Shown here: piece by piece, positions 34,586 through 47,479 of the stretch | Layout: the number at the start of each line of letters is the position of its first letter | Numbering within the stretch: position 1 is the stretch's first letter | Assembly (NCBI RefSeq): GCF_029223255.1 | Contig: NZ_JARHUC010000002.1 | Coordinates: forward strand, 1 to 64,000 | DNA from: Albimonas marina | GTDB lineage: Bacteria; Pseudomonadota; Alphaproteobacteria; Rhodobacterales; Rhodobacteraceae | Direction of reading: 5' to 3' | DNA length: 64,000 bases | Made by a program: the position numbers and the translations under genes | The notes under the pieces: generated by a model | Database searches by the model: none | What the model saw: only the letters and a program-made list of their open reading frames with translations | What the model was told of the DNA's origin: nothing

Positions 34586-34707
34586 AGTTCACGCTAGCAG
34601 GACGGCCCCGACCGTCAACAGGAAAACCCGGGAGGCGAGCGGCCCATGACGGCGACAGCAGCGCGCACCCCCGCCCCTGGTCCGGCGCGACGCCGGCGGG
34701 CGGGCGC

Positions 34708-35352
34708 GTGACCAGCACCGAGCCGCCCCGCGCCGCGCGCACCAAGCGGCGCACCCGCATCCAGCAGCAGAACGAGGGCAAGATCCTCGACAGCGCGCTG
34801 GAGGCCTTCTCCCAGCACGGGTTCAAGGGCGCGACGCTCGACCAGATCGCCGAGGGGGCGGGCATGTCGAAGCCCAACCTGCTCTACTATTTCCGCCGCA
34901 AGGAGGACATCCACGCGGCCCTGATGGAGGGGCTGCTGGACGAGTGGCTGGAGCCGCTGGAGGCGCTGTCGGCCGACGGCGACCCGATGCGCGAGATCCG
35001 CGCCTACCTTCGCCGCAAGCTCGACATGGCCCGCGAGCGTCCGCGCGAGAGCCGGCTGTTCGCCTCGGAGGTGATGTCGGGGGCGCCGCGGATCGAGGCC
35101 TATCTGCACGGCCGCCTGAAGGCGCTGGTCGAGGAGAAGGCCGAGGTGATCCGCGCCTGGATCCGCGCCGGAAAGATCCGCCGCGTGGACCCCCATCACC
35201 TGATCTTCGCGATCTGGTCGACGACCCAGCACTACGCCGATTTCGACGTGCAGGTGCGCATCGTGCTGGGCGTGGAGGGCGACGGCCACATCGACGACGC
35301 CGCGCGCTTCCTCGAGGACCTGTTCCTGCGGGGGCTGGCGCCGGACGCCTGA
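34708..35352 (+). CDS. RutR-like TetR-family regulator of pyrimidine catabolism
   Basis: 214 residues from a GTG at 34708. TetR DNA-binding domain near 20-68 (ILDSALEAFSQHGFKGATLDQIAEGAGMSKPNLLYYFRRKEDIH by parts) and the RutR-type C-terminal domain: EIRAYLRRKLDMARERPRESRLFASEVM, HHLIFAIWSTTQHYADFDVQVR. RutR senses uracil/thymine. The operator-like site and the adjacent pyrimidine-degradation operon support the assignment. The preceding in-frame sequence lacks similarity, so the GTG is preferred. Confidence 0.88.
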   Translation: MTSTEPPRAARTKRRTRIQQQNEGKILDSALEAFSQHGFKGATLDQIAEGAGMSKPNLLYYFRRKEDIHAALMEGLLDEWLEPLEALSADGDPMREIRAYLRRKLDMARERPRESRLFASEVMSGAPRIEAYLHGRLKALVEEKAEVIRAWIRAGKIRRVDPHHLIFAIWSTTQHYADFDVQVRIVLGVEGDGHIDDAARFLEDLFLRGLAPDA

Positions 35353-35478
35353 GCGCCCGGGGCGACGGGCCCGACCGGACCGCCTGGCCTTCGCGCCGTC
35401 CGCGGGGGCTCGGGACCGTGCCGGACGCCGCGGCCGCCCTATCTTCCACCCACCCGCACCCTGTCCGAGGAGACGTCC

Positions 35479-36084
35479 ATGCGCGCCGTCGATCTTCTTC
35501 CCGCTCGCCTCGCCGTCGCCGTCGCGCTCGCCGCCGCGAGCCTGGCCGGCCCGGCGGTCGCGCAGGAGCCCGCGGAGGTGACGCCCGTGGCTGGGTTCGA
35601 CCTGGAGCGATATCTCGGGCTCTGGCACGAGATCGCGGTGATCCCGAACTGGTTCCAGTCGGACTGCGCGGCCGGCACGACGGCGACCTATTCGCCGGCC
35701 CCGGACGTCGACGGGATCGAAGTCGTCAACAGCTGCCTCGAGGCGGACGGCGCCCGCAGCACGGCGGAGGGACGGGCGAGATTCACCGGACCTTCGGACG
35801 TGGGCGCGCTCGAGGTCACTTTCGTGAGCTTGCTGGGGACCTGGCTCTGGCCCTTGTCGGGGGACTACATCGTCATCGCGCTCGACCCGGATTACCGCTG
35901 GGCGGCGATCGGGCATCCCTCCCGCGACTACGGCTGGATCCTGGCCCGCGAGGATCGGCTCGCGCCCGAGGTCCTGTCGTCGATCGCGGCGCGTTTCGAG
36001 GCGGTCGGATACGACGCCTGCAGCCTGCTCATGTCGCCGCGGGCGGTGGGCGATCCGCGACCGCCGCTCTGCGAGGCGCTGTGA
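35479..36084 (+). CDS. Exported lipocalin (Blc-like)
   Basis: 201 residues. Signal peptide to about residue 29 (AGPAVAQ), with no lipobox Cys, so a soluble periplasmic form is expected rather than the usual lipoprotein. Lipocalin motifs: LERYLGLWHEIAVIPNWFQ near 42-60 (the GxW motif), CAAGTTATYSP, DYIVIALDPDYRWAAIGHPSRDYGWILARE near 133-160 by parts. The C-terminus extends further than Blc and has extra Cys residues that could pair. It probably binds lipids or other hydrophobic ligands. Confidence 0.88.
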   Translation: MRAVDLLPARLAVAVALAAASLAGPAVAQEPAEVTPVAGFDLERYLGLWHEIAVIPNWFQSDCAAGTTATYSPAPDVDGIEVVNSCLEADGARSTAEGRARFTGPSDVGALEVTFVSLLGTWLWPLSGDYIVIALDPDYRWAAIGHPSRDYGWILAREDRLAPEVLSSIAARFEAVGYDACSLLMSPRAVGDPRPPLCEAL

Positions 36085-36159
36085 TCGTCGCCGGGCGGGG
36101 CGGCCCCGGCGGCGCCCCGGCGCGCGCGTCGCCGGAGCGGCCGCCGACCCGTCCCGGCC

Positions 36160-37448
36160 TTACGGCCGGGTCGTGCCGTCGCCCTCGACCAGGTACTTGA
36201 ACGAGGTCAACTGCTTGGCCCCGACCGGCCCGCGGGCGTGCATCTTTCCGGTGGCGATGCCGATCTCGGCGCCGAAGCCGAACTCGCCGCCGTCGGCGAA
36301 CTGGGTCGAGGCGTTGCGCAGCAGGATCGCGCTGTCGAGGCGGGCGAAGAACCGCTCCGCCACCGCGTCGTCCTCGGTCAGCACCGCCTCCGTGTGCTGG
36401 GAGCCGTAGCGCTGGATGTGGGCAATGGCGGCGTCGACGTCGTCCACCACCCTGGCGGCGAGGATCATGTCGAGGAACTCGCAGCCCCAGTCGGCGTCGG
36501 TCGCGGGGACCACGCGGGGGTCAATCGCCTGAACGGCCGCGTCGCCGCGCACCTCGACGCCGGCGTCGAGCAGCATGGCGATGGTCGCCGCGCCCTGCCC
36601 GGCCGCGTAGTCGCGGTGCATCAGCAGGCACTCGGCCGCGCCGCAGATGCCGGTGCGCCGGGTCTTGGCATTGAGGATGACCTTGCGCGCCTTCTCGGGG
36701 TCGGCGGCGGCGTCGGCGTAGACGTGGCAGATGCCCTCGAGATGGGCGAAGACCGGCACGCGGGCCTCGGCCTGAACCCGGCCCACCAGGCCCTTGCCGC
36801 CGCGCGGGATGATCACGTCGATCGCGCCCTGCATGGTCAGCATCTCGCCCACCGCGGCGCGGTCGCGGGTGGGCACCCGCTGGATCGCGTCGGCGGGCAG
36901 GTCTGCTGCCCGCAGCCCGTCCTGCAGGCAGGCGTGGATCGCGCCGGCGGAGTGGAAGCTCTCCGAGCCGCCGCGCAGGATCGCGGCGTTGCCGGACTTC
37001 AGGCATAGCCCGCCCGCGTCGGCGGTCACGTTGGGGCGGCTCTCGTAGATCACGCCGATCACGCCCAGCGGCGTCGCCACCTTGCGGAAGCGCAGGCCGT
37101 TGGGGCGGGTCCACTCTTCCAGCACGCGGCCGACGGGATCCTCCTGGGCCGCCACTTCGCGCAGGCCCTGGGCCATCGCCGCCACACGCGGTGCCGTCAG
37201 CAGCAGGCGGTCCATCATCGCGTCGGTCAGGCCCTTCTCGCGCCCGAAGGCCATGTCCTTGGCGTTGGCGGCCAGGATCTCGGCCTCGCGCGCCTCGATC
37301 GCGTCGGCGGCGGCGCGCAGGGCGGCGTCGCGGGCCGAGGCGGGGGCGTAGGCGAGCTCGGCGGCGGCGGCCTTGGCGCGGCGCCCGATCTCGGCCATGA
37401 CCGCCGGGACGTCGAGGGTCTTCGCGTCGCTTGCGATCGATCCGTCCA

Positions 37449-37449
<1 letters not shown>
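36160..37449 (-). CDS. proA: Gamma-glutamyl phosphate reductase
   Basis: 429 residues. Aldehyde dehydrogenase-like fold with [32 protein letters not shown] near 120-150 by parts, [11 protein letters not shown] near 210, and the catalytic Cys in [17 protein letters not shown] near 265-280. It reduces glutamyl 5-phosphate in proline synthesis. Its ATG overlaps the proB stop by one base (TGATG), so they are coupled. Confidence 0.95.
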
Positions 37450-41348
<3,899 letters not shown>

Positions 41349-41460
41349 CTTTTCCTACTCCCTCCCGGGGGACTCCTTCCCATGCCGTCGCGCCTCTGCC
41401 GGGCGCCTCGTTCCGGCGACGAAATCGTCGATGGCGGCGCGGGGGCGCGCCTGAAATGCC

Positions 41461-41493
41461 GGAGGGCCGGCGGGGTGTTCCCGCCGGCCCTCC
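41461..41493. terminator. Perfect 14-bp hairpin after rpmA
   Basis: GGAGGGCCGGCGGG and CCCGCCGGCCCTCC pair perfectly around GTGTT, 29 bases downstream of the rpmA stop on the minus strand. No T run follows, so it is a terminator or transcript-stabilising hairpin that would separate rplU-rpmA from the GNAT/obgE genes. Confidence 0.6.
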
Positions 41494-41521
41494 CGATGAT
41501 CGTCCCGGGCGGGGTGCGGGA

Positions 41522-41791
41522 TTACTCCGCGGCCTCCGGGAGCGGGATCACGGACACGAAGGTCCGGCCGCGGAAGCCCTTGGTGAACTTCACGGCGCCC
41601 TCGACGGTGGCGAACAGGGTGTGGTCCTTGCCCATCCCGACGTTCTCGCCCGGCCACCACTTGGTGCCGCGCTGACGGATCAGGATGTTGCCGGGGATCA
41701 CGGCCTCGCCGCCGTATTTCTTGACGCCCAGGCGACGGCCTGCGGAGTCGCGGCCGTTGCGGGAGGAGCCGCCTGCCTTTTTATGAGCCAT
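41522..41791 (-). CDS. rpmA: 50S ribosomal protein L27
   Basis: 89 residues: [29 protein letters not shown] at the start and [24 protein letters not shown] in the middle (by parts) are diagnostic for bL27. It lies 25 bases after rplU, same operon. Confidence 0.97.
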   Translation of the reverse strand: MAHKKAGGSSRNGRDSAGRRLGVKKYGGEAVIPGNILIRQRGTKWWPGENVGMGKDHTLFATVEGAVKFTKGFRGRTFVSVIPLPEAAE

Positions 41792-41816
41792 GACTTATGT
41801 CTCCTTGCGCTGACGG

Positions 41817-42203
41817 TTACTCGGCCGCGACGGCCGCGGGGGCCGAGGCGGCGCCGACGGCGGCCTTGACGCCGGTCGCGTCGCCGCCCGAGGCGAGGAT
41901 CTCGGTGATCTTCACCAGGACGTACTTCTGGCGGTGACCCTTGCGGCGCGCCGAGGAGTGCTTGCGGCGGCGGCGCTTGAACGAGATCACCTTGGGGCCC
42001 TTGGTGAACTCGACGACCTCGGCCTGCACCGCGGCGCCGGTCACGAACGGCGAGCCGATCGAGGGCTCGCCCTCGCCGCCCAGCATCAGGACCTCGTTGA
42101 ACTGCACGGTCTCGCCGGCCTCGGCGGCCAGCAGCTCGACCTGGAGCTCGTCGCCGGCGGCGACCTTGTACTGCTTGCCGCCCGTCTTGATGACAGCGAA
42201 CAT
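41817..42203 (-). CDS. rplU: 50S ribosomal protein L21
   Basis: 128 residues: MFAVIKTGGKQYKVAAGDEL start and FKRRRRKHSSARRKGHRQKY core are diagnostic for bL21. The C-terminal 25 residues are an Ala-rich extension frequent in Rhodobacterales. The start is chosen by family alignment; an ATG 15 bases upstream is also in frame. Confidence 0.96.
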   Translation of the reverse strand: MFAVIKTGGKQYKVAAGDELQVELLAAEAGETVQFNEVLMLGGEGEPSIGSPFVTGAAVQAEVVEFTKGPKVISFKRRRRKHSSARRKGHRQKYVLVKITEILASGGDATGVKAAVGAASAPAAVAAE

Positions 42204-42744
42204 CGCGTCTTCCTTCATCCTTCCGCGTCCTGCGGCGCCGCTTTCGCGGACTTTCGGGAGCGTTTGCGGCGGGGCCTTCGCCCTGCCCGTCCGCTCCGCC
42301 TCGGACGGCGCGCCCCTCTGCGGGGGCGTGCGGCGCCGGTCGCGCCAGAAAATCACGCGGCAGGAAGGACCCGCCGCGACCGGAGCCGGGCTTATGCCGC
42401 CGCGCCCCGGCTATGTCAAGCAGACAAGGGGGAATCGCGGGCGGGGCCGCGGCGCCGGCTCCGGCGGGCGCGCCGGAGGCCGCGAGCGGCATGCGCGGTC
42501 GACCGCGAGCGAAGATGTGGGATGACGACGCCGGCAATGATAGGGCCGGCCGCTCGTCGTGAAGCGTGCCGACCGCCGGACCGCGAAGCCGGCGACCGCC
42601 GTCCGCGTCTCAAGGGTCGAACCTTCGCCGGCCCCCAGCCGCTCGCCCCCCGAGCGCGACGTCATCGAAAATTCCCCGCGCGCCCCCTCTTGCAACCGCT
42701 CCGGGTCGCGGCTACACGTCCGCCCGTCCTGACCACGGACGTGC
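42204..42744. other. Non-coding region between rplU and tRNA-Ser
   Basis: About 540 bp with no recognised protein or RNA gene. It must hold the promoters of the rplU operon (minus) and of the tRNA (plus). A Cys-free Arg/Gly-rich pattern in all frames suggests non-coding GC-rich sequence. Confidence 0.45.
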
Positions 42745-42834
<90 letters not shown>

Positions 42835-42966
42835 CTTTCTTAATATATTACATTGTAGATCAGAGATATAACGCCTAGAAGGGCGGACCGTTCCCACATT
42901 CGCTCCCACATCACGTGCAAGGCCCGTGCGTCGGCATCAGCTTTGCGAGGGCATTTGCGAAACGGA

Positions 42967-43752
42967 TCAGCGCTCGCCGCCTCCAGACCGACGCTCCTTC
43001 AACCGCAGCAACATGGACAGCATCCGCTCCAGCTTGCGGTCCAGATGCGACTCGTACCTCGCCAGCTTGTCGAGGCGATCCGCATCGAGGGATTCTCCGA
43101 TGGCCTGCATCCTGATCAAAGGGCGGGCCTCGATCGCGAGGCGGCGGCGGGCGACGAAGTCCTCGATGCGCTCGATGAAACAGGCCCCGAGTTCGTCGCC
43201 GTCGGCCAGATCGGCCAAGTCGTCCTCTTCCGGGTTCACGCCCGTCGCACGAAGGAAATCCGCCGCGAGGTCCTGGAGGATCGGCGGCAGGTCGTCCAGG
43301 AACGCCTCCAGCGCCGCCTCGCCCGGCCCTGACATTGCCGCGCATCCCTTGTGGACCGACGCGGCGAACGCCTCCAGCGCCCCTAGATCCGCGGCGTCGA
43401 GGCTTGGGTCCGCCTCGAGCGCAGGGCCGGTCGGCTCTTTGTGCACGCTCGCCCGACGGTGGGTCGTCGCCGCGCCCGACAGGTCTTTCCAAGTCTTCGC
43501 CCCCTCCTGCAGCCCTCTCTGGTGCGCCGCTCGCTCGGCCATTCGCAAGCGGCGCTTGCGCCAGATCACGCCCGCGATCTCCTCGGTTAGGTGCTCCTCG
43601 GTCGGGCCGGACGGCCGGTGCTCTTCCACCAGCGCCTGCAGCAACGCCTCGAACTCGGAAGGGTCCTCCCACGGCAGGAGGGCGTCTCGCGTCAGGACGC
43701 CATGACGGATAGCGTTGAACCGGGTCACGGCGAAGGAACCTGCATCGCTCAT
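42967..43752 (-). CDS. Conserved hypothetical protein of integrated elements
   Basis: 261 residues. The N-terminus (FAVTRFNAIRHGVLTRDALLPWED; FEALLQALVEEHRPSGPTEEHLTEEIAGVIWRKRRLR) is a pattern I associate with element-borne hypothetical proteins in alphaproteobacteria. The rest is helical and acidic, with DDLADLADGDELGACF near 175. Function unknown. It overlaps the next upstream gene by four bases (ATGA). Confidence 0.7.
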   Translation of the reverse strand: MSDAGSFAVTRFNAIRHGVLTRDALLPWEDPSEFEALLQALVEEHRPSGPTEEHLTEEIAGVIWRKRRLRMAERAAHQRGLQEGAKTWKDLSGAATTHRRASVHKEPTGPALEADPSLDAADLGALEAFAASVHKGCAAMSGPGEAALEAFLDDLPPILQDLAADFLRATGVNPEEDDLADLADGDELGACFIERIEDFVARRRLAIEARPLIRMQAIGESLDADRLDKLARYESHLDRKLERMLSMLLRLKERRSGGGER

Positions 43753-44405
43753 GGTCGTCCCCTTTTCGGCTGTCGCTTGCCATCGATGATCGCGAGGAGG
43801 GCCTCGGCCTTGTGGAAGAAGGCGCGATCAGCCGCATCCTCCAGGTTATGGATCTCGTCGACGGTCCGATCATAGGTCCGCCGCCACATGCCTTTGGGCC
43901 GGCGCGGAATCGCCGCGCCCAGGCCCGGCTCGCCGCCGAGCCGCCGGCGCAACTTGTTCGCGCGGCGCAGAGCCCGGTCCATGGCATCCTCGCGCTGGCT
44001 GGCGTAGGGCGAGCGGGCGCAATGCCGGCACAGGAACCACTTGCCAACCGCGTAGAGCATCGCCACCCGCCGACCGCAGGGCGCGCCGTTCACGACGCCG
44101 GGACAGCGGAACCAGGGACGGTCGCCGCCGAACCGGCAGGGCGTCCGCTCGACCGGCACGAACTCGTCGACGTCCTCCCAGTCGCGTCCCGCCAATCTCA
44201 CGCTGTAGATCAGGCGCAGCCCGCCAGGCGCGGCGACCAAGTTGATGCGCGCGATCTCTTCGCCCTCGCTCGACCAGGTCCAGGAAGGCGTCCACGCCTC
44301 GCGCAGACAACCGGCGCGATGCAGTCGGCCGATCTCGATGCGGCGGCGGTGCTCCAGCGGCGTGCGTCCCCAGCCGGAGCGTCGCCCGGACCCTAACCCG
44401 CCCAT
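43749..44405 (-). CDS. Zinc-ribbon-like protein of mobile elements
   Basis: 218 residues starting MGGLGSGRRSGWGRTPLEH. It carries SWTWSSEGEEIARINLV, YSVRLAGRDWEDVDEFVPVERTPCRFGGDRPWFRCPG (Cys pair), CGRRVAMLY, WFLCRHCARSPYASQ (C-x2-C) and later RRPKGMWRRTYDR. The Cys spacing suggests a zinc-binding fold. Similar proteins are widespread in phage and conjugative or integrated elements without known role. It is coupled to the 42967 gene. Confidence 0.72.
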   Translation of the reverse strand: MGGLGSGRRSGWGRTPLEHRRRIEIGRLHRAGCLREAWTPSWTWSSEGEEIARINLVAAPGGLRLIYSVRLAGRDWEDVDEFVPVERTPCRFGGDRPWFRCPGVVNGAPCGRRVAMLYAVGKWFLCRHCARSPYASQREDAMDRALRRANKLRRRLGGEPGLGAAIPRRPKGMWRRTYDRTVDEIHNLEDAADRAFFHKAEALLAIIDGKRQPKRGRP

Positions 44406-44488
44406 GATCTGCCCCTCGGATTTTCTCGAAATCCCCTGGCGAACCGGCTGGTCGATCGATTGCCATCGACGCCGCTCACGGCGACGCG

Positions 44489-44655
44489 GGGTGACGGGTG
44501 ACACGTGGTGACGGGTTTTCGCATATCTCTCTTGAGGCGCGCGCGCGTAGGCTCGATATCCCCTAAAAAAGCGTCACCACGTGTCACCCGAGGTGCAAGC
44601 CATTGATTTCGCCTCATGTGAGGGTGACACGTCACGGGGGTCTGATCTGTCACCC
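44489..44655. repeat. GGTGAC repeat cluster with a 19-bp perfect inverted repeat (candidate origin)
   Basis: CGGGTGACACGTGGTGACG at 44495-44513 is the exact reverse complement of 44572-44590, the arms being separated by 58 bp that includes AT-rich GGGTTTTCGCATATCTCTC and CTAAAAAAGC. Further GGTGAC/GTCACC words occur at 44490, 44623-44630 and 44649-44654, giving at least seven in about 170 bp. It lies between the primase-helicase stop (44662) and the next gene. Iteron clusters with GGTGA-type words are known at the origin of phage P4 (established), so an origin role is plausible. Confidence 0.6.
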
Positions 44656-44661
44656 GTTCCG

Positions 44662-46941
44662 TCATCGCTCATCACCCCAGTGCGGAGCCGCCTCTTTCAG
44701 CGGCGTCAGGCCGATCCGCCCGCGGGCCTGCTTGCCCCCGACCTTCCTCCGCGTGCCGAGGTATCCCCGCTGTTCCAACTGGTCGCCGAACACCTTCAGC
44801 GCGCCGGGCTTTTCACCGTTGGCCACGCACCATTCGGTCCAGGACGCGAAGAGGTCCGCAGCCGGCTCGAAGCGCGCGGCGTTCCCGGGATCGACCAGGC
44901 AGCAATCGTCCAGCCATTGGCCGATCAGGTCCTGCGTCCCGAAGTAAGCGTCCGTTTCCTTCAGCACCGCCGCAGGCGGGCGCAGCCCGCGCGCCTGCCA
45001 CTCGATGCAGCCGTCGATCGCCCATCGCAGGATTCCCGGCCATTCGTCGCGCAGCCGCTCGCCCAGCGTCCGGTCCGGCCACGCGGGCTTTCGCGTGAAG
45101 GGGACGATCTGGAAGCGACGGCGGGCGGCCTTGTCGACATTCCGCAGAACCGGCTTGTGGTTGCCGACGATGACCAGCTTGAACTGCGGCTGGACGGTGA
45201 AGAAGTCCTGCCGCATGAACCGGGTCGAGATTGGATCCCCGCCCGTCAACTGCTTGATGCGCGCCTCGGCCCAGCCTCGACCGCTCTCGGTCTCGGACGC
45301 GGTCACCAGGCGCGCGCCGTTCATCATCGCCAGTTCCGTGGCGTGACGGTCGGTGTTCGACGCCGTGAAGGCGTCCATCGGGGCGGTGACCGCGTAGTCG
45401 CCGAGGATACCGTGGAGCGCGTTGAGGAAGACGGACTTCCCGTTTCCGCCGGGGCCATAGATGAAGACGAGCACGTGCTCGCGCGTATCGCCGGTCAACG
45501 CGTAGCCGAAGATGCGCTTCAGGTAGCCGATCAACTTCTCGTCGCCGCCCGTCGCCTCGTGCAGGAACTCCAGCCAGGCCGGGCAGTTCGCGATTTCGGC
45601 GGGCGCGACGCAAGCCTGCCGCGTGACAAGGCTCGCACGGTCCGGGCGAGTCAGCTCGCCGGTGGCGAGGTCCACCTCGCCGCCGGGCACGCCCAGCCGC
45701 ATCGGGTCCGGGTTCCAATCGTCCTGGCGGACCGCGACCCGGCGGTCGACGCTGGCCAGCTTCTCGGCCCCCTGAGCGAAGCTCGACTTGCGGGCCGCCA
45801 CGCGAGCCCTGGCATCGAGACCCTCGCTGACCTCGCGGGCCAGGGCGCGCACATGGTCCGCGGTGGCGCGGGTGACGTCCCTCGCCCAATGATCGCCCTG
45901 CCAACGGAACCAGGCCCCGGCGTCATGGTCGAACCGAAGGTCTTCGCCCTCTCGGTCGACCAGGAGCAGCGCGACACTGTCTTCCGTCGCCTCGCCCCCC
46001 GTGTCCGGCGTCTTGTCTCCATCGTTCGTCGTTGAGGTCCGGCCTGCCGCCTTCCCCCAGGAACGCTGGAACTCGGCGTCCAGTCGATCATGGAACTTGC
46101 GGGCCGGTCCGTCCGGATGCCGGCGCACGATCTCCGAGGCCACGTCGCGCGGAAACCGCTTGCGAAGCGCATTCACGATCGCCTGGAAGTCTGCGGAGCG
46201 GTCGCCGCTGCGGACATACGCGAGCAGGCGCTTCAGCGCCGGGGACAGGGACGCGAGCGCGGCCTCGACCTGGCTTTCGAAGGAGTCCTGCCCGTGGTTC
46301 GCTTCGCCCTCGGCATCGCCTCGGACGACGTCATCGTCTCCTTCCTCGGAGCTGCTCTGTGTCGCCTCGAGCGAGGCGATCGCATCGTCGATGGACGCCA
46401 GTTCCGCCGGGGCGTCCTTCAGCGCCTCCCCGGTGACGGTGATGTAGCGTCCGGTTTCCGTGTTCGCGTAGATCTCGAACGAGCCGCCTTCCGGATGGGG
46501 CTGCCTGCGATGGATCGGCGGGCGGTCGTCCCGCACCCGGCCGATGACCCGCAGCCCTTCCCGGCTCGGCGTGCTCTCGACATAGGCTCCCGGCGTTTCG
46601 GCGAGGCGCGCGGCCCAGGGCAGCAGAGCGCCCGTCTCGGCATCACGCACATCGTCGAGGTCGATCGCCGCCAAACCCTTCAGGTCGAGCAGCTGAAGGC
46701 CGATCCCATCGAGGCCGCCGGCATCGAGCGCGGCCAGCGCCTCGTCGAGGGTGGCCCAGGTCGAAGGATCATCGTTCTTCGCGTAACCGCCATCGCGACC
46801 GTCCCCGACCCGATGGGGCGGCTTGGTCGCCCTGCCCTTGCGCGTTTCCCAGCGCCAACCGACCCACCGCCGCTCCGGCGCGAGGAAGGCAAGACACTCC
46901 GGAAGCGTGAAGCCGCCGGCAAAGGGCGCGCCGCCGTCCAT
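44662..46941 (-). CDS. PrimPol-helicase replication protein (P4-type primase/SF3 helicase)
   Basis: 759 residues. The N-terminal archaeo-eukaryotic primase-like domain (about 1-190) shows LAAIDLDDVRD (acidic motif), YVESTPSREGLRVIGR and FEIYANTETGRYITVTGE. The middle region carries a P4/D5-type N-domain (WFRWQGDHWARD; NPDPMRLGVPGGEVDLATGE). The SF3 helicase domain near 480-650 has Walker A FIYGPGGNGKSVFLNAL, then ASETESGRGWAEARIKQLTGGD, FKLVIVGNHKPVLRNVD and RRRFQIVPF. It would initiate replication of the integrated element. Its start overlaps the AlpA-type gene stop (TGATG). Confidence 0.88.
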   Translation of the reverse strand: MDGGAPFAGGFTLPECLAFLAPERRWVGWRWETRKGRATKPPHRVGDGRDGGYAKNDDPSTWATLDEALAALDAGGLDGIGLQLLDLKGLAAIDLDDVRDAETGALLPWAARLAETPGAYVESTPSREGLRVIGRVRDDRPPIHRRQPHPEGGSFEIYANTETGRYITVTGEALKDAPAELASIDDAIASLEATQSSSEEGDDDVVRGDAEGEANHGQDSFESQVEAALASLSPALKRLLAYVRSGDRSADFQAIVNALRKRFPRDVASEIVRRHPDGPARKFHDRLDAEFQRSWGKAAGRTSTTNDGDKTPDTGGEATEDSVALLLVDREGEDLRFDHDAGAWFRWQGDHWARDVTRATADHVRALAREVSEGLDARARVAARKSSFAQGAEKLASVDRRVAVRQDDWNPDPMRLGVPGGEVDLATGELTRPDRASLVTRQACVAPAEIANCPAWLEFLHEATGGDEKLIGYLKRIFGYALTGDTREHVLVFIYGPGGNGKSVFLNALHGILGDYAVTAPMDAFTASNTDRHATELAMMNGARLVTASETESGRGWAEARIKQLTGGDPISTRFMRQDFFTVQPQFKLVIVGNHKPVLRNVDKAARRRFQIVPFTRKPAWPDRTLGERLRDEWPGILRWAIDGCIEWQARGLRPPAAVLKETDAYFGTQDLIGQWLDDCCLVDPGNAARFEPAADLFASWTEWCVANGEKPGALKVFGDQLEQRGYLGTRRKVGGKQARGRIGLTPLKEAAPHWGDER

Positions 46942-47174
46942 CAGGCCGCGCCCGTCCGGGCTTCCATCGCGGCGAGCCACGCCTCGATCGCCGCCACGCG
47001 CACCAGCCGGCGCTTGCCGAACTTGATGCTCGGAAGCTCGCCGCTGCCGATCGCTTCGTAGATCTTCGTGCGCCCGACGCCAGCCAATCGAGCCGCGTCG
47101 GCCGGCGAGACCGCCAGACCTCCGCCGCCCAGGCTCGCGCCGCTGTCCGAAATTCGCATGGGTCCGCTCTCCAT
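46941..47174 (-). CDS. AlpA/excisionase-type helix-turn-helix protein
   Basis: 77 residues (a second ATG at 47159 gives 72). LAVSPADAARLAGVGRTKIYEAIGSGELPSIKFGKRRLVRVAAIEAWLAAMEA (by parts) is the helix_turn_helix_17/excisionase fold. Such proteins control excision or early genes in P4-like satellites. It is directly upstream of and coupled to the primase gene. Confidence 0.85.
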   Translation of the reverse strand: MESGPMRISDSGASLGGGGLAVSPADAARLAGVGRTKIYEAIGSGELPSIKFGKRRLVRVAAIEAWLAAMEARTGAA

Positions 47175-47327
47175 CGTGACGGTGCATCGATGGTGGCTGA
47201 CGACAGGTGGGCGAAAACAGTGGGCAAGAACCGGCGAGGTTTTCGCCCAGACACGGTAGCGTCTCAGCCGGAATGGCCCCGAAGCATGGACCTCGTATCC
47301 GCAGCCGAGAAGCTGTCACATCACTCG

Positions 47328-47479
47328 TCAGCCCGCCGCACTCGCTGCGCCTAAGACACTGGGCAGCCGGCTGAGCTCCACGATGAGGTCGACCCACATG
47401 AATTCAATTTTCTTGATCACGCCGCGACGGTTCATCAGCATGATGAGGAATCGCACAGGGAGCTGATCATGCTTGGGAT
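47328..47479 (-). pseudogene. Possible 3' remnant of a gene cut by the IS3 element
   Basis: The minus-strand frame ending at 47328 reads [19 protein letters not shown], then [19 protein letters not shown]. It is non-repetitive and protein-like, and it is interrupted at 47480 by the left IS end. It may be the tail of an element gene or a small protein starting MLMNRRG. Family not recognised. The remaining 47175-47327 shows no gene. Confidence 0.3.
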
